NCBI GenBank assembly: GCA_902599605.1
Contig: CACKFV010000007.1
Coordinates: 1-57,649, forward strand
DNA length: 57,649 nucleotides
Direction: 5' to 3'
Source of the DNA: an uncultured Pelagibacteraceae bacterium
GTDB taxonomy: Bacteria; Pseudomonadota; Alphaproteobacteria; Pelagibacterales; Pelagibacteraceae
Program-made: the position numbers and the translations under genes
The notes under the pieces: generated by a model
Seen by the model: only the letters and a program-made list of their open reading frames with translations
The model's database searches: none
Told to the model about the DNA's origin: nothing
Shown: positions 28,207 through 38,479 of the stretch, one piece after another
Numbering within the stretch: position 1 is the first letter of the stretch
Layout: the number at the start of each line of letters is the position of its first letter

Positions 28207-28947
28207 ATGACAAACAAAATTATGTATTTCATTGCTAATTGGAAGATGTATGGAAATTTAAAATCATTAAATACATTGGATAAAGTTATTAAATTTTCAA
28301 AATCTAAAGAAATTAAGAAAGGAAGATTAATTTATTGTCCTCCATATACTTTAATTTCTTCCTTTTTGAAAAAGTTTGAAAATTGTTTAATAGATATCGG
28401 AGGTCAAAATTGTCATGAGAGTGAAGATTATGGTTCACATACAGGTTTTGTAAACTCAAAAATGCTTAAAAGCTCTGGTGCCAATTATGTAATTTTAGGT
28501 CATTCAGAAAACAGACAAAAAGGGGAAACTGACAAACTTATTAATCTCAAAATGAAAAGCGCTATTAAATCAAAATTAAAAGTTATTTTTTGTATTGGCG
28601 AAACTTTGGCTGAAAAAAAGAGAAAAAAAACAAAATTAATTTTATCAAAACAAATTAAACATGGTTTAAAAAAGATAAAAAAAAAGTCTAATATATTTGT
28701 TGCTTATGAGCCAGTTTGGTCAATTGGTACTGGAAAAATTCCTAAAATTGATGAACTTGAGCAAACAGTTGAATTCATAAAAAAAAAATTTAAGGGTAAA
28801 TTACCAAAAATTTTATATGGTGGATCTGTAAATCCCGAAAATATAAGAAATTTAAAAAAAATAACTAACCTTGATGGTTTTTTAATCGGTGGATCTTCAC
28901 AAAACTCCAAAAAATTTATTGATATAGTAAAAAAAACGTATAATTAG
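28207..28947 (+). CDS. tpiA: Triosephosphate isomerase
   Basis: Interconverts dihydroxyacetone phosphate and glyceraldehyde 3-phosphate. The 246-residue TIM barrel shows FIANWKMYG (catalytic Lys), VILGHSENR (catalytic His), AYEPVWSIGTGK (catalytic Glu and loop 6) and LYGGSVNPEN. An in-frame ATG at 28222 would give a start closer to the family norm, but the good AAGGGA site favours 28207. First gene of the tpiA-secG-pyrG-kdsA-eno run. Confidence 0.95.
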   Translation: MTNKIMYFIANWKMYGNLKSLNTLDKVIKFSKSKEIKKGRLIYCPPYTLISSFLKKFENCLIDIGGQNCHESEDYGSHTGFVNSKMLKSSGANYVILGHSENRQKGETDKLINLKMKSAIKSKLKVIFCIGETLAEKKRKKTKLILSKQIKHGLKKIKKKSNIFVAYEPVWSIGTGKIPKIDELEQTVEFIKKKFKGKLPKILYGGSVNPENIRNLKKITNLDGFLIGGSSQNSKKFIDIVKKTYN

Positions 28948-28952
28948 TCCCA

Positions 28953-29258
28953 ATGGAAAATATTTTGCTAACAATAAACATTGTCCTTGCTATTATTTTA
29001 GTAATTCTTGTTTTATTTCAAAAATCAGAGGGTGGCGCATTAGGAATTGGTGTATCACAAGAAAGTTATATGTTTTCTAAAACTGCAGGCAATTTTTTGA
29101 CCAAAAGTACAGCTATTGTAGCAACATTATTTATAATTTGTAGTTTAGGCCTGACTATTTTATCGAATCAAAAATTAAGTCCTGAAAAATCATTAATTGA
29201 TACAGTGGACGAAAATTCAGATAAAGACGCACCAAAAATACCAGATAACAATAATTAG
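28953..29258 (+). CDS. secG: Preprotein translocase subunit SecG
   Basis: Small subunit of the SecYEG channel. The 101 residues hold two membrane helices (about 4-22 and 53-75) separated by the typical cytoplasmic segment LVLFQKSEGGALGIG. The tail is acidic. The position between tpiA and pyrG is the standard one in proteobacteria. Confidence 0.93.
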   Translation: MENILLTINIVLAIILVILVLFQKSEGGALGIGVSQESYMFSKTAGNFLTKSTAIVATLFIICSLGLTILSNQKLSPEKSLIDTVDENSDKDAPKIPDNNN

Positions 29259-29289
29259 TTCTTTTATTTTTACGAAAAAAAGCTTATAA

Positions 29290-30914
<1,625 letters not shown>

Positions 30915-30915
<1 letters not shown>

Positions 30916-31739
30916 TGAAAAATATTACAGTAAATTGTGATGGAGTACAAATTTCAAATCAAGAAAAGATATGTTTAATTGCAGGACCTTGTCAACTTGA
31001 GAACGAGCAGCATGCTCTTGATATGGCAGGAAAAATATCAGAAATTTCTAAAAAATATAATATAGGTTTTATTTACAAAACATCTTTTGACAAAGCTAAC
31101 AGAACTAGTCTTAAAAGCAAAAGAGGTGTTGGTTTAGAAAAATCTTTACCAATATTTGATAAAATTAAAAAACAAATAAATGTTCCAGTTCTTACTGACA
31201 TTCACAATGCAGAACAATGTTCTATTGTTGCAAAACATGTTGATGTCCTTCAAATTCCAGCTTTTTTATGCAGACAAACTGACTTGTTGGTAGCTGCCGC
31301 TAAAACAAACAAGGTTATTAATGTAAAAAAAGGTCAATTTCTTGCCCCGTGGGATATGTCAAATGTAGTAAAGAAAATATCAGATACAGGAAACAGCAAT
31401 ATCTTAATTACAGAAAGAGGAGCGAGTTTTGGTTATAATACATTAGTGTCTGACATGAGATCAATACCAATAATGGCAAAAACAGGATATCCTATAGTTT
31501 TCGATGCAACCCACTCAGTCCAACAACCAGGAGGAATGGGTGATAAAAGTGGGGGTGAAAGAAAATTTGTTTCACACTTATCTAGGGCGGCAGTCGCTGT
31601 TGGAATAGCCGCTGTTTTTATTGAAACGCATCAAGATCCAGATAATGCTCCCTCTGATGGTCCAAATATGGTTCCATTAAATGAAATGGACAGTTTGGTA
31701 AATAAATTGCTTGAGATTGATAAACTAATTAAAAACTAA
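30915..31739 (+). CDS. kdsA: 2-dehydro-3-deoxyphosphooctonate aldolase (Kdo-8-P synthase)
   Basis: Condenses arabinose 5-phosphate with PEP to give Kdo-8-phosphate for LPS. The 274 residues show LIAGPCQLE, YKTSFDKANRTS, LTDIHN, LQIPAFLCRQTDL, FDATHSVQQPGG and FIETHQDPDNAPSDGPNM, all standard. It shows that this organism makes a Kdo-linked lipid A, in agreement with the lpx cluster. Confidence 0.96.
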
Positions 31740-31750
31740 ATTATAATTTA

Positions 31751-33007
31751 ATGTCAAAAATTACAAAAGTAGTTTCAAGGCAAGTATTTGATAGTAGGGG
31801 AATACCAACAATCGAAACAGAAATCTTTTGTGGGAAAGTTTCTTCAAAAGCTATTTGCCCATCAGGCGCGTCGACTGGTTCATATGAGGCATTTGAAAAA
31901 AGAGATGTCACAAATAAAAAATATTTAGGAAAAAGTGTTTTTTCTGTTGTATCAAAAGTTAATAAGATAATTTCAAAAAAAATTCTAAATAAAAATGTTC
32001 ACAATCAAGAATTGATTGACTCAATTCTTATAAGATTAGATGGAACAAAGCAAAAAAATAAACTAGGTGCAAATGCAATTTTGTCTGTATCTATCGCGGT
32101 GAAAAAATTATCGGCAAAATTGAAAAAAATACCATTGTATAAGAACTTTTTGATTAAAAAAAATTTTAAATTACCTTTTCCCCTTATGAACATCATCAAT
32201 GGGGGTGCTCATGCTAACAATGGTTTAAAAATTCAAGAATTTATGATTAGACCCGATAAAGCTAAGAATTTTAGCGAGGCAATGAATATTTGTTTTTTAG
32301 TAATACAAAACTTGAAAAAATTACTTATCAGTAAAAATTTATCTACATCTGTTGGAGATGAAGGTGGTTTTGCTCCAATGATATCAAAAAATGAGGAAGC
32401 ATTAAAATTAATCTCAAAAGCTATAAAAAAGGCAGGTTTTGTTAACGGAAAAGATGTATCAATATGTCTAGATGTTGCTGCAAATGAACTTTTTAAAAAT
32501 AACAAATATGCAATAGATTCAAAAAAATATATCTCATACAAAGATACAATATCATTCTACTCAAAAATTATTAAAAGATTTAAAATAAAATCTATTGAAG
32601 ATCCTTTCGCAGAAAACGATTGGAAATCATGGTCTGATTTACACAAAAAAGAAAAAAAAATACAGATAGTAGGTGATGATCTTTATGTAACAAATATGCA
32701 AAGATTGAAAAAGGGTTTTTTATATCAATCATCGAATTCTATTTTAATTAAGTTGAATCAAATAGGCACAGTTTCTGAGACTTTAGAGGTTATAAAATTT
32801 GCTCAAAATATAGGTTATACGACTATCATTTCTCATAGATCAGGCGACTCAGAAGATACGTTTATATCTGATTTAGCAGTTGGAACTAATTCAAATCAAA
32901 TAAAAACGGGCTCATTATGTAGATCAGAAAGGGTTGCAAAATTTAATCAGTTGTTGAGAATAGAAGCTGACCTTATTAAAAGCAAAAATATGGCTAAATT
33001 GAAATGA
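31751..33007 (+). CDS. eno: Enolase
   Basis: Converts 2-phosphoglycerate to PEP; a possible degradosome partner in other bacteria. The 418 residues show RQVFDSRGIPTIETE, PSGASTGSYEA, MNIINGGAHANN, the metal ligands in CLDVAAN, SIEDPFAENDW and VGDDLYVTN, and the C-terminal signature SHRSGDSEDTFISDLAV. Coupled to ftsB by ATGA. Confidence 0.96.
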   Translation: MSKITKVVSRQVFDSRGIPTIETEIFCGKVSSKAICPSGASTGSYEAFEKRDVTNKKYLGKSVFSVVSKVNKIISKKILNKNVHNQELIDSILIRLDGTKQKNKLGANAILSVSIAVKKLSAKLKKIPLYKNFLIKKNFKLPFPLMNIINGGAHANNGLKIQEFMIRPDKAKNFSEAMNICFLVIQNLKKLLISKNLSTSVGDEGGFAPMISKNEEALKLISKAIKKAGFVNGKDVSICLDVAANELFKNNKYAIDSKKYISYKDTISFYSKIIKRFKIKSIEDPFAENDWKSWSDLHKKEKKIQIVGDDLYVTNMQRLKKGFLYQSSNSILIKLNQIGTVSETLEVIKFAQNIGYTTIISHRSGDSEDTFISDLAVGTNSNQIKTGSLCRSERVAKFNQLLRIEADLIKSKNMAKLK

Positions 33008-33300
33008 TAAATACTATTAAAAAAAATTTTATACTCATACTTCCAATAATACTAATTATTTATTTTTCTTTAAATTTACTTGGGGGTAATAGAGGTCTAT
33101 TTGCGTATCTAGATAAGAAAGATCAATTTGAAAATCTTCTAGAGAAAAAAAGGTATTTAACTATTGAAATAACAAAAGTGAAAAAAATTAATAGTCTTGT
33201 TGGCGAGAATTTGGACAAAGATTACCTTGAAATTTTAATAAGGGACAAATTTGTCGTTGGAAAAAAGGGTGAGAATACCTATATTATTAAAAATGAATAA
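33004..33300 (+). CDS. ftsB: FtsB/DivIC-like septum formation initiator
   Basis: A 98-residue bitopic protein of the cell-division FtsQLB complex. It has a short cytoplasmic N-terminus, one membrane helix (about residues 8-26), then a coiled-coil-prone charged stretch and a C-terminal part with REKFVV-like sequence ([16 protein letters not shown]). The sequence is weakly conserved, but size, topology and position right after eno fit. The last eight bases overlap lipA. Confidence 0.82.
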   Translation: MINTIKKNFILILPIILIIYFSLNLLGGNRGLFAYLDKKDQFENLLEKKRYLTIEITKVKKINSLVGENLDKDYLEILIRDKFVVGKKGENTYIIKNE

Positions 33301-34198
33301 AGTAAGACATCCAGAAAAACAAAAAAATCAAATTAATCCAATTAAAAAAAAACCAGCTTGGATTAAGTCAAAACTTTTAAACAGTAAAGAATTTTTTCTT
33401 ACAAAAAGTATAGTCAACCAACAAAAATTAGTTACAGTTTGCGAGGAAGCAAATTGTCCGAACATTACTGAATGTTGGAGCAAAAGACATGCAACTTTTA
33501 TGATTATGGGAGACACTTGTACAAGGGCCTGTGCATTTTGTGATGTCAAAACTGGAAGACCAGAAAAATTGGACCCTTTCGAACCAAAAAAAATAGCCTT
33601 GGCGGTGAAAAGATTAAACTTACGTCATGTAGTAATTACCTCTGTTGATAGAGATGATCTCAAAGATGGTGGCTCAAATCATTTTTATGAAACTATTAAG
33701 TCTACAAGAGAAGCTAATCCAGAAACTACAATTGAAGTTTTGGATGCAATGCCAGATGTTTTTAATCATAATATCGAAACTGTTCCAAGTTTATATTTAA
33801 AGGTGAGACCTGGATCTAGATATTTTTCATCTCTTGAACTATTAAAAAACGTTAAACAAATAAATCAGGAAACTTTTACCAAGTCTGGAATAATGGTTGG
33901 CATGGGTGAAACAAAGGATGAAATTTTACAAGTTATGGACGATTTAAGATCTGCTAATGTTGATTTCTTAACAATAGGGCAGTATTTACAACCATCTGTT
34001 AAGCATTTTCCACTTCAACGATATTATGATCCAAGTGAATTTAAAGATTTAGAAGTTATCGCCAAAGCAAAAGGTTTTCTATTAGTATCTTCGTCTCCAC
34101 TAACAAGATCGTCTTATCATGCAGACGAAGACTTTGCTAAATTGAAAAAAAATAGAATAACTTCTAATGCCAAAAGCATCAATAAAGAGAAACATTAA
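33293..34198 (+). CDS. lipA: Lipoyl synthase
   Basis: Radical-SAM enzyme that inserts two sulfurs into octanoyl groups on lipoyl domains. The auxiliary cluster motif is [14 protein letters not shown] and the radical-SAM motif is CTRACAFC. The C-terminal serine ligand is in [11 protein letters not shown] 33293 gives [10 protein letters not shown] (301 residues) and an ATGAATAA overlap with ftsB; an upstream in-frame start at 33251 would add a 14-residue extension buried in ftsB and is unlikely. The pdh genes that usually precede lipA here are absent. Confidence 0.95.
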   Translation: MNKVRHPEKQKNQINPIKKKPAWIKSKLLNSKEFFLTKSIVNQQKLVTVCEEANCPNITECWSKRHATFMIMGDTCTRACAFCDVKTGRPEKLDPFEPKKIALAVKRLNLRHVVITSVDRDDLKDGGSNHFYETIKSTREANPETTIEVLDAMPDVFNHNIETVPSLYLKVRPGSRYFSSLELLKNVKQINQETFTKSGIMVGMGETKDEILQVMDDLRSANVDFLTIGQYLQPSVKHFPLQRYYDPSEFKDLEVIAKAKGFLLVSSSPLTRSSYHADEDFAKLKKNRITSNAKSINKEKH

Positions 34199-34616
34199 TT
34201 GTTCCAAAAAAGATTTAATTGATCTTGTTCTCAATATTGAAGAATACCCAAAATTTATTCCATATTGTCTTAATGCCCACATATATAAAGATGAGTCTGT
34301 GGGTAATTTTCAATATATCGAGGCTGACTTAACAATCGGCAAAGGTCCTTTTAAAGACACTTATAAGAGTGATGTTAAATTTGATAAAAAGGAGAGTATT
34401 ATTTACGTAAAAAATATTGAAGGACCTTTAAAATATTTAGAAAATAAGTGGAAATTTGATCAAAAAGAGAATTTTACAGAGGTAACTTTTGATCTGGATT
34501 TTGAATTAAAAAATAAATTCTTAAATATTTTCATGAGTAAATCATTTAAATACGGTCTCGATAAAATTGCTGACGCGTTCCAAAGTAGGGCAGAGAAATT
34601 ATTTAATAAGGTTTAG
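34167..34616 (+). CDS. Coq10/RatA-family START-domain protein
   Basis: A 149-residue SRPBCC-fold protein likely to bind ubiquinone and help respiration, like Coq10. It begins [31 protein letters not shown], the family N-terminus, and has [20 protein letters not shown] near the end. The E. coli homologue was named RatA as a toxin, but position after lipA in alphaproteobacteria favours the quinone role (inference). The start lies 32 bases inside lipA, and the end overlaps the convergent cinA by 18 bases. Confidence 0.88.
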   Translation: MPKASIKRNINCSKKDLIDLVLNIEEYPKFIPYCLNAHIYKDESVGNFQYIEADLTIGKGPFKDTYKSDVKFDKKESIIYVKNIEGPLKYLENKWKFDQKENFTEVTFDLDFELKNKFLNIFMSKSFKYGLDKIADAFQSRAEKLFNKV

Positions 34617-35069
34617 TAAATTATCTACCACGACTTTTGCACTTGCATTTTGAATAGATCTTCTTGTTTTATTTGCAAACAAATATTTATAAATATTGTA
34701 TTTACCTTTATATTTAATTCCGATGAAAACGAGTCCTACCGGTTTAATTTTAGAGCCACCCTTAGGTCCAGCTATTCCAGTAATAGACACATTAATTTGA
34801 CTTTTGCTTATTTTTGCTAAATTTTTTACCATACTCAGGCAACATTCTTCACTTACAGCTCCAAATTTATTAATTATTTTTTTTGGCACATTAAGAATTG
34901 AACTTTTCGAGTTATTTGAATAAGTAACAACACTTAAATTAAATACCTTTGAAGCTCCACTTATCGAGGTTATAGATTGAGCAAGTAATCCACCAGTACA
35001 AGACTCAGCAAAACTAATCTTTAATTTTTTTTTTTTTAATTTCTTAATTAATTTACTAAATTTGACCAT
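34599..35069 (-). CDS. pncC: CinA C-terminal domain protein / nicotinamide-nucleotide amidase
   Basis: The 156 residues form the stand-alone CinA C-terminal (PncC) domain, which deamidates NMN to NaMN for NAD recycling. Seen: ISFAESCTGGLLAQSITSI, VVTYSNNSKSSIL, GAVSEECCLSMV and SITGIAGPKGGS, all hallmark motifs. It overlaps pgpA by 14 bases and the convergent Coq10 gene by 18 bases. Confidence 0.93.
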   Translation of the reverse strand: MVKFSKLIKKLKKKKLKISFAESCTGGLLAQSITSISGASKVFNLSVVTYSNNSKSSILNVPKKIINKFGAVSEECCLSMVKNLAKISKSQINVSITGIAGPKGGSKIKPVGLVFIGIKYKGKYNIYKYLFANKTRRSIQNASAKVVVDNLLNLIK

Positions 35070-35556
35070 AAAAAATTATACAAATATATAATACTATTAG
35101 AGTGAAGAAACCTGCTAAAAGATCATCCAAAATAACACCAAAACCATTTTTCATATTCTTATCTATGTGATTAATTGGATAAGGTTTTAAAATATCAAAA
35201 AAACGAAATCCAATGAAAGATAAAAAAACTATTATTAAAAAAAAGTGATTGGATACAGATCCTTCATAAAAGATTATATAAAAAAAGAGAATTGGAATAG
35301 ATTGCCCCAAAAATTCATCAATTACAATTTCTTTTGAGTCTATTTCTTCAAATTCACCTTCTAAATTATTAATCATCAAAACTGAGTAAATAAATAAAAA
35401 GAGATTAATTAATATTAATAAAAAATAATTTATTTTTATCGTATATAAAATATAATATATCGAAGCAGTTATTAAAGAAGCAAAAGTTCCTGGAAAATAC
35501 TTTATATGACCAACACCAAACATCGTGACAATCATTTTTCCAATTTTTTTATTCAT
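35056..35556 (-). CDS. pgpA: Phosphatidylglycerophosphatase A
   Basis: Membrane phosphatase making phosphatidylglycerol from its phosphate, downstream of CdsA. About 166 residues with four hydrophobic segments. Signatures: GVGHIKYFPGTFASL at the N-terminus, IVIDEFLGQSIP (the family DEhvGq motif), FRFFDILKPYPI, and DDLLAGFF at the C-terminus. ATG 35556 (MNKKIGKM) gives an ATGAATAA overlap with ispDF; a start at 35589 would add 11 residues inside ispDF and is less likely. Confidence 0.93.
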   Translation of the reverse strand: MNKKIGKMIVTMFGVGHIKYFPGTFASLITASIYYILYTIKINYFLLILINLFLFIYSVLMINNLEGEFEEIDSKEIVIDEFLGQSIPILFFYIIFYEGSVSNHFFLIIVFLSFIGFRFFDILKPYPINHIDKNMKNGFGVILDDLLAGFFTLIVLYICIIFYGQI

Positions 35557-36664
35557 ATTTGAAAACTGAAGATATAACTTCACAAGCAATAGCTTTTTCT
35601 TTTCCTATCACACCAAGTTTCTCTGCTGTTTTACCTTTGATATTGATTTGATCCTTTTTAATTTTACATAATTTAGATATCATCGAAATCATCCTCTTTT
35701 TATAATTACTAATTTTTGGAGTTTGAGTTATAATATTTATATCTAGATTATTAATAAAAAATCCACTTTTCTCTATTTCTTTAATAACTTTGCTTAACAA
35801 AATGGTTGACCTTATATTTTTGAATTTCATATCTTGATCTGAAAATTTTTGACCTATATCACCTTTTCTGCAGGCTCCAAGAATTGAGTCGGTAATCGCG
35901 TGTAGAACGGGATCACCATCAGAATGTCCCAAAGTTCCAATCTTTGAATTAATTTTAAGACCACCAAGATATAATTTCTTATTTTTAACTAATCGATGCA
36001 CATCAAAACCTATACCAAAATAATATTTTAAGTTTTCTCTTATATCACTCTTAGTTGTTATCTTAATATTTTTTTCTTCACCATTTATCATTTTTATTTT
36101 ATTTGAATTATTGATAAGTAATGAAGCATCATCAGTAATTTTTGAGTTAATTTTTTTTTGAAGATCAAATATTTTTTTAAAATTAAAAGCTTGCGGTGTT
36201 TGCGATAGAAATATTTTGTTACGATCTAAATTTAAAACCTTTTGATTTTTTATTATCTTGAGAGAACTAGTGGTTTTCAGAACTGGGATAACACCATCAA
36301 ATTTCTTAAGACTTTTTAAAAGTTTGTTTATTAATTTTATAGAAAAATTTGGTCTTGCAGCATCATGTATCATCACATTTTTGGGATTGAATTTGGATAG
36401 ATATTTCAAAGATAGTCTCGAAGAATCAGCTCTAGAATTTCCTCCTTCAATAAAGTGAACTTTATTTTTATTCAATTTTTTTATGTATTTTTTATGTTTT
36501 TTATTAAATGCAACAACGATTTTTGAGAATTTTTTTGATAAAATTGCCTTATTTATAGAATGATTAATTAGTATATCACCCTTATATCTAATATATGGTT
36601 TTGGAATTTTGGAAATAAATCTATTACTTTTTCCAGCAGCTAATATTATAAAACAATTACTCAT
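35549..36664 (-). CDS. ispDF: Bifunctional MEP cytidylyltransferase / MEcPP synthase
   Basis: Fusion of the third and fifth enzymes of the MEP pathway, common in alphaproteobacteria. The IspD half (about residues 1-210) has FIILAAGKSNRF, VMIHDAARPNF and LSQTPQAF. The IspF half (from about 215) has GIGFDVHRL, GGLKI, LGHSDGDPVLHAITD and KGKTAEKLGVIG. It is divergent from ntrY across a 33-base gap, which must hold both promoters. Confidence 0.95.
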   Translation of the reverse strand: MSNCFIILAAGKSNRFISKIPKPYIRYKGDILINHSINKAILSKKFSKIVVAFNKKHKKYIKKLNKNKVHFIEGGNSRADSSRLSLKYLSKFNPKNVMIHDAARPNFSIKLINKLLKSLKKFDGVIPVLKTTSSLKIIKNQKVLNLDRNKIFLSQTPQAFNFKKIFDLQKKINSKITDDASLLINNSNKIKMINGEEKNIKITTKSDIRENLKYYFGIGFDVHRLVKNKKLYLGGLKINSKIGTLGHSDGDPVLHAITDSILGACRKGDIGQKFSDQDMKFKNIRSTILLSKVIKEIEKSGFFINNLDINIITQTPKISNYKKRMISMISKLCKIKKDQINIKGKTAEKLGVIGKEKAIACEVISSVFKYE

Positions 36665-36697
36665 ATATTATGATGAATTTTAAAGTACTACATTATT

Positions 36698-38479
36698 ATG
36701 CTTAAATTTATAAGAAAAAATATTTTTATTATCTTAATATTTATAATTACACTATTTCTGGGTTTTTTAACGTTTTTAACTTTTATTGATAAGAGTTTTA
36801 TCGAACTTACAGATATAAATTTACAATATTTATTAATATCAAACATTTTATTATTACTAGTTTTTTTCTCTATGATTTTTATTGAGATTAAAAATTCTAT
36901 CAAAAATGAGATAGCAATAGAAGGATCAAGAGCAAACAGAAAATATATTACCTTCTTTTCATTATTCACTTTAATACCATCGATTTTGATATCTGTTTTT
37001 TCTTTATTTTTATTTTCATTTGCACTCGAAAAATATTTTGATAAAAAAATTACCACTGCTGTAAGTAATTCTTATCAACTAGCCGTTAACTATGTAAGTA
37101 CAGTTAGAAATAAAGTTGAGTCTGATATTGTTTTGGCAGCCTTTGACTTGAATAAAAACGTTTCTATTTATAATGAAAACAAACAAAGATTTGAAAATTA
37201 TTTAAATTCACAAAAATTAGTAAGAAAATTAGATGGAATTTTTCTAATTGATAATAATGGTAAGTTACTTATGTCGACTGATAGAAATAAAATCCGATAT
37301 ATACCACCGTCTACAGAACAATTAAAGATGGTGCTTAACGATGAAAGACCATTGAAAATATTAAACGCTTATAAAAATACTTCTGCAGCATTAATGCGGT
37401 TAGCAAATTTTGACAATACTTTCATTTATATAATAAAATATTTAGACCCGAAAATTTCTCAATACTTAACAGAATCAAGTGAGGCCTTAGATTTTTATTA
37501 CACTGTTCAAGATAAAAGAACAGGAATTAAATTCTCATTTGCTATTATTTATATTATAATAGTTACTCTCCTTTTATTCTTGTCAATTTCTATAGCAATT
37601 AGATTTTCATCAAGATTCTTTTTGTCTATAAATAATTTAATTTCAGCATCAACTAATATTGGAAAGGGAAATTTAGACTCAAAAGTTCCAGAAATTAGAA
37701 CTGATAAAGAACTAGAAGTTTTAAATAAAAATTTTAATCAGATGATTGATAGATTAAAGTATCAACAAAACAAACTTATAGCTAATGAGAGACATGAAGC
37801 ATGGGAAAGTATTGCAAGAAAAATAGCACATGAAATAAAAAATCCCCTCACACCCATTCAACTTATAATTGACAATCTTAAAAAAAAATATTCTGAATTG
37901 TTTGATGAAAAAAATAAAGAGTCTTTTTTAGAAAAAATTAAAACAATTAATAAACAAATCAAACTTATTGAAAAACTTGTAAATGAATTTTCTGATTTCG
38001 CAAGAATGCCAAAACCTATTTTTAAGAAAAATGAGCTTAATAAAATTATTAAAGACTCAATTAACTTAATGAAAACTAATGACAAAGATATTGATATGAA
38101 TTTTATGTCTGAAAAAGTTTATTTTGTAAATAGTGATATTGAGCAGCTAAATAGAGTATTTATTAACCTCTTTAAAAATTCAATTGAAAGTCTAAAAGAG
38201 AAAAGTGAAAAAGTGGGTAATTTCCAAAAGAAAATCAATGTAGAAATTCAATTAATAAATGACTATATAAATATCATAGTACAAGATAATGGAACAGGTT
38301 TTACAGATAGTGATCCTAAAAAATTTTCTAAACCTTATTTTACTACTAAAAAAGAAGGTAGTGGTTTAGGTTTGTCTATAGTAGAAAAAATTTTGAACGA
38401 CCATAATGGATTTATTGAATTTATCTCTCAAAAAGAAGGAGCAAAAATAAAAATTTTGTTACCAAAATATGGCAACTGA
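36698..38479 (+). CDS. ntrY: NtrY-type sensor histidine kinase lacking a PAS domain
   Basis: Membrane histidine kinase paired with NtrX. Four membrane helices are seen (about residues 7-28, 45-66, 85-110, 270-295). A periplasmic sensor region lies between the third and fourth; a HAMP domain follows. The H-box ARKIAHEIKNPLTP has the phospho-His at residue 378, and the ATPase has FINLFKNSIES, DNGTGF, FTTKKEGSGLGL. The 593 residues fall short of the usual 720-770: HAMP leads almost directly to the H-box and the usual PAS domain is missing. It overlaps ntrX by 11 bases. Confidence 0.9.
   Translation: MLKFIRKNIFIILIFIITLFLGFLTFLTFIDKSFIELTDINLQYLLISNILLLLVFFSMIFIEIKNSIKNEIAIEGSRANRKYITFFSLFTLIPSILISVFSLFLFSFALEKYFDKKITTAVSNSYQLAVNYVSTVRNKVESDIVLAAFDLNKNVSIYNENKQRFENYLNSQKLVRKLDGIFLIDNNGKLLMSTDRNKIRYIPPSTEQLKMVLNDERPLKILNAYKNTSAALMRLANFDNTFIYIIKYLDPKISQYLTESSEALDFYYTVQDKRTGIKFSFAIIYIIIVTLLLFLSISIAIRFSSRFFLSINNLISASTNIGKGNLDSKVPEIRTDKELEVLNKNFNQMIDRLKYQQNKLIANERHEAWESIARKIAHEIKNPLTPIQLIIDNLKKKYSELFDEKNKESFLEKIKTINKQIKLIEKLVNEFSDFARMPKPIFKKNELNKIIKDSINLMKTNDKDIDMNFMSEKVYFVNSDIEQLNRVFINLFKNSIESLKEKSEKVGNFQKKINVEIQLINDYINIIVQDNGTGFTDSDPKKFSKPYFTTKKEGSGLGLSIVEKILNDHNGFIEFISQKEGAKIKILLPKYGN

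Noticed and set aside
34167-34616. RatA-type toxin of a toxin-antitoxin pair
   Set aside because: No RatB-like partner adjacent; the lipA neighbourhood and START fold point to a Coq10-like quinone-binding role.
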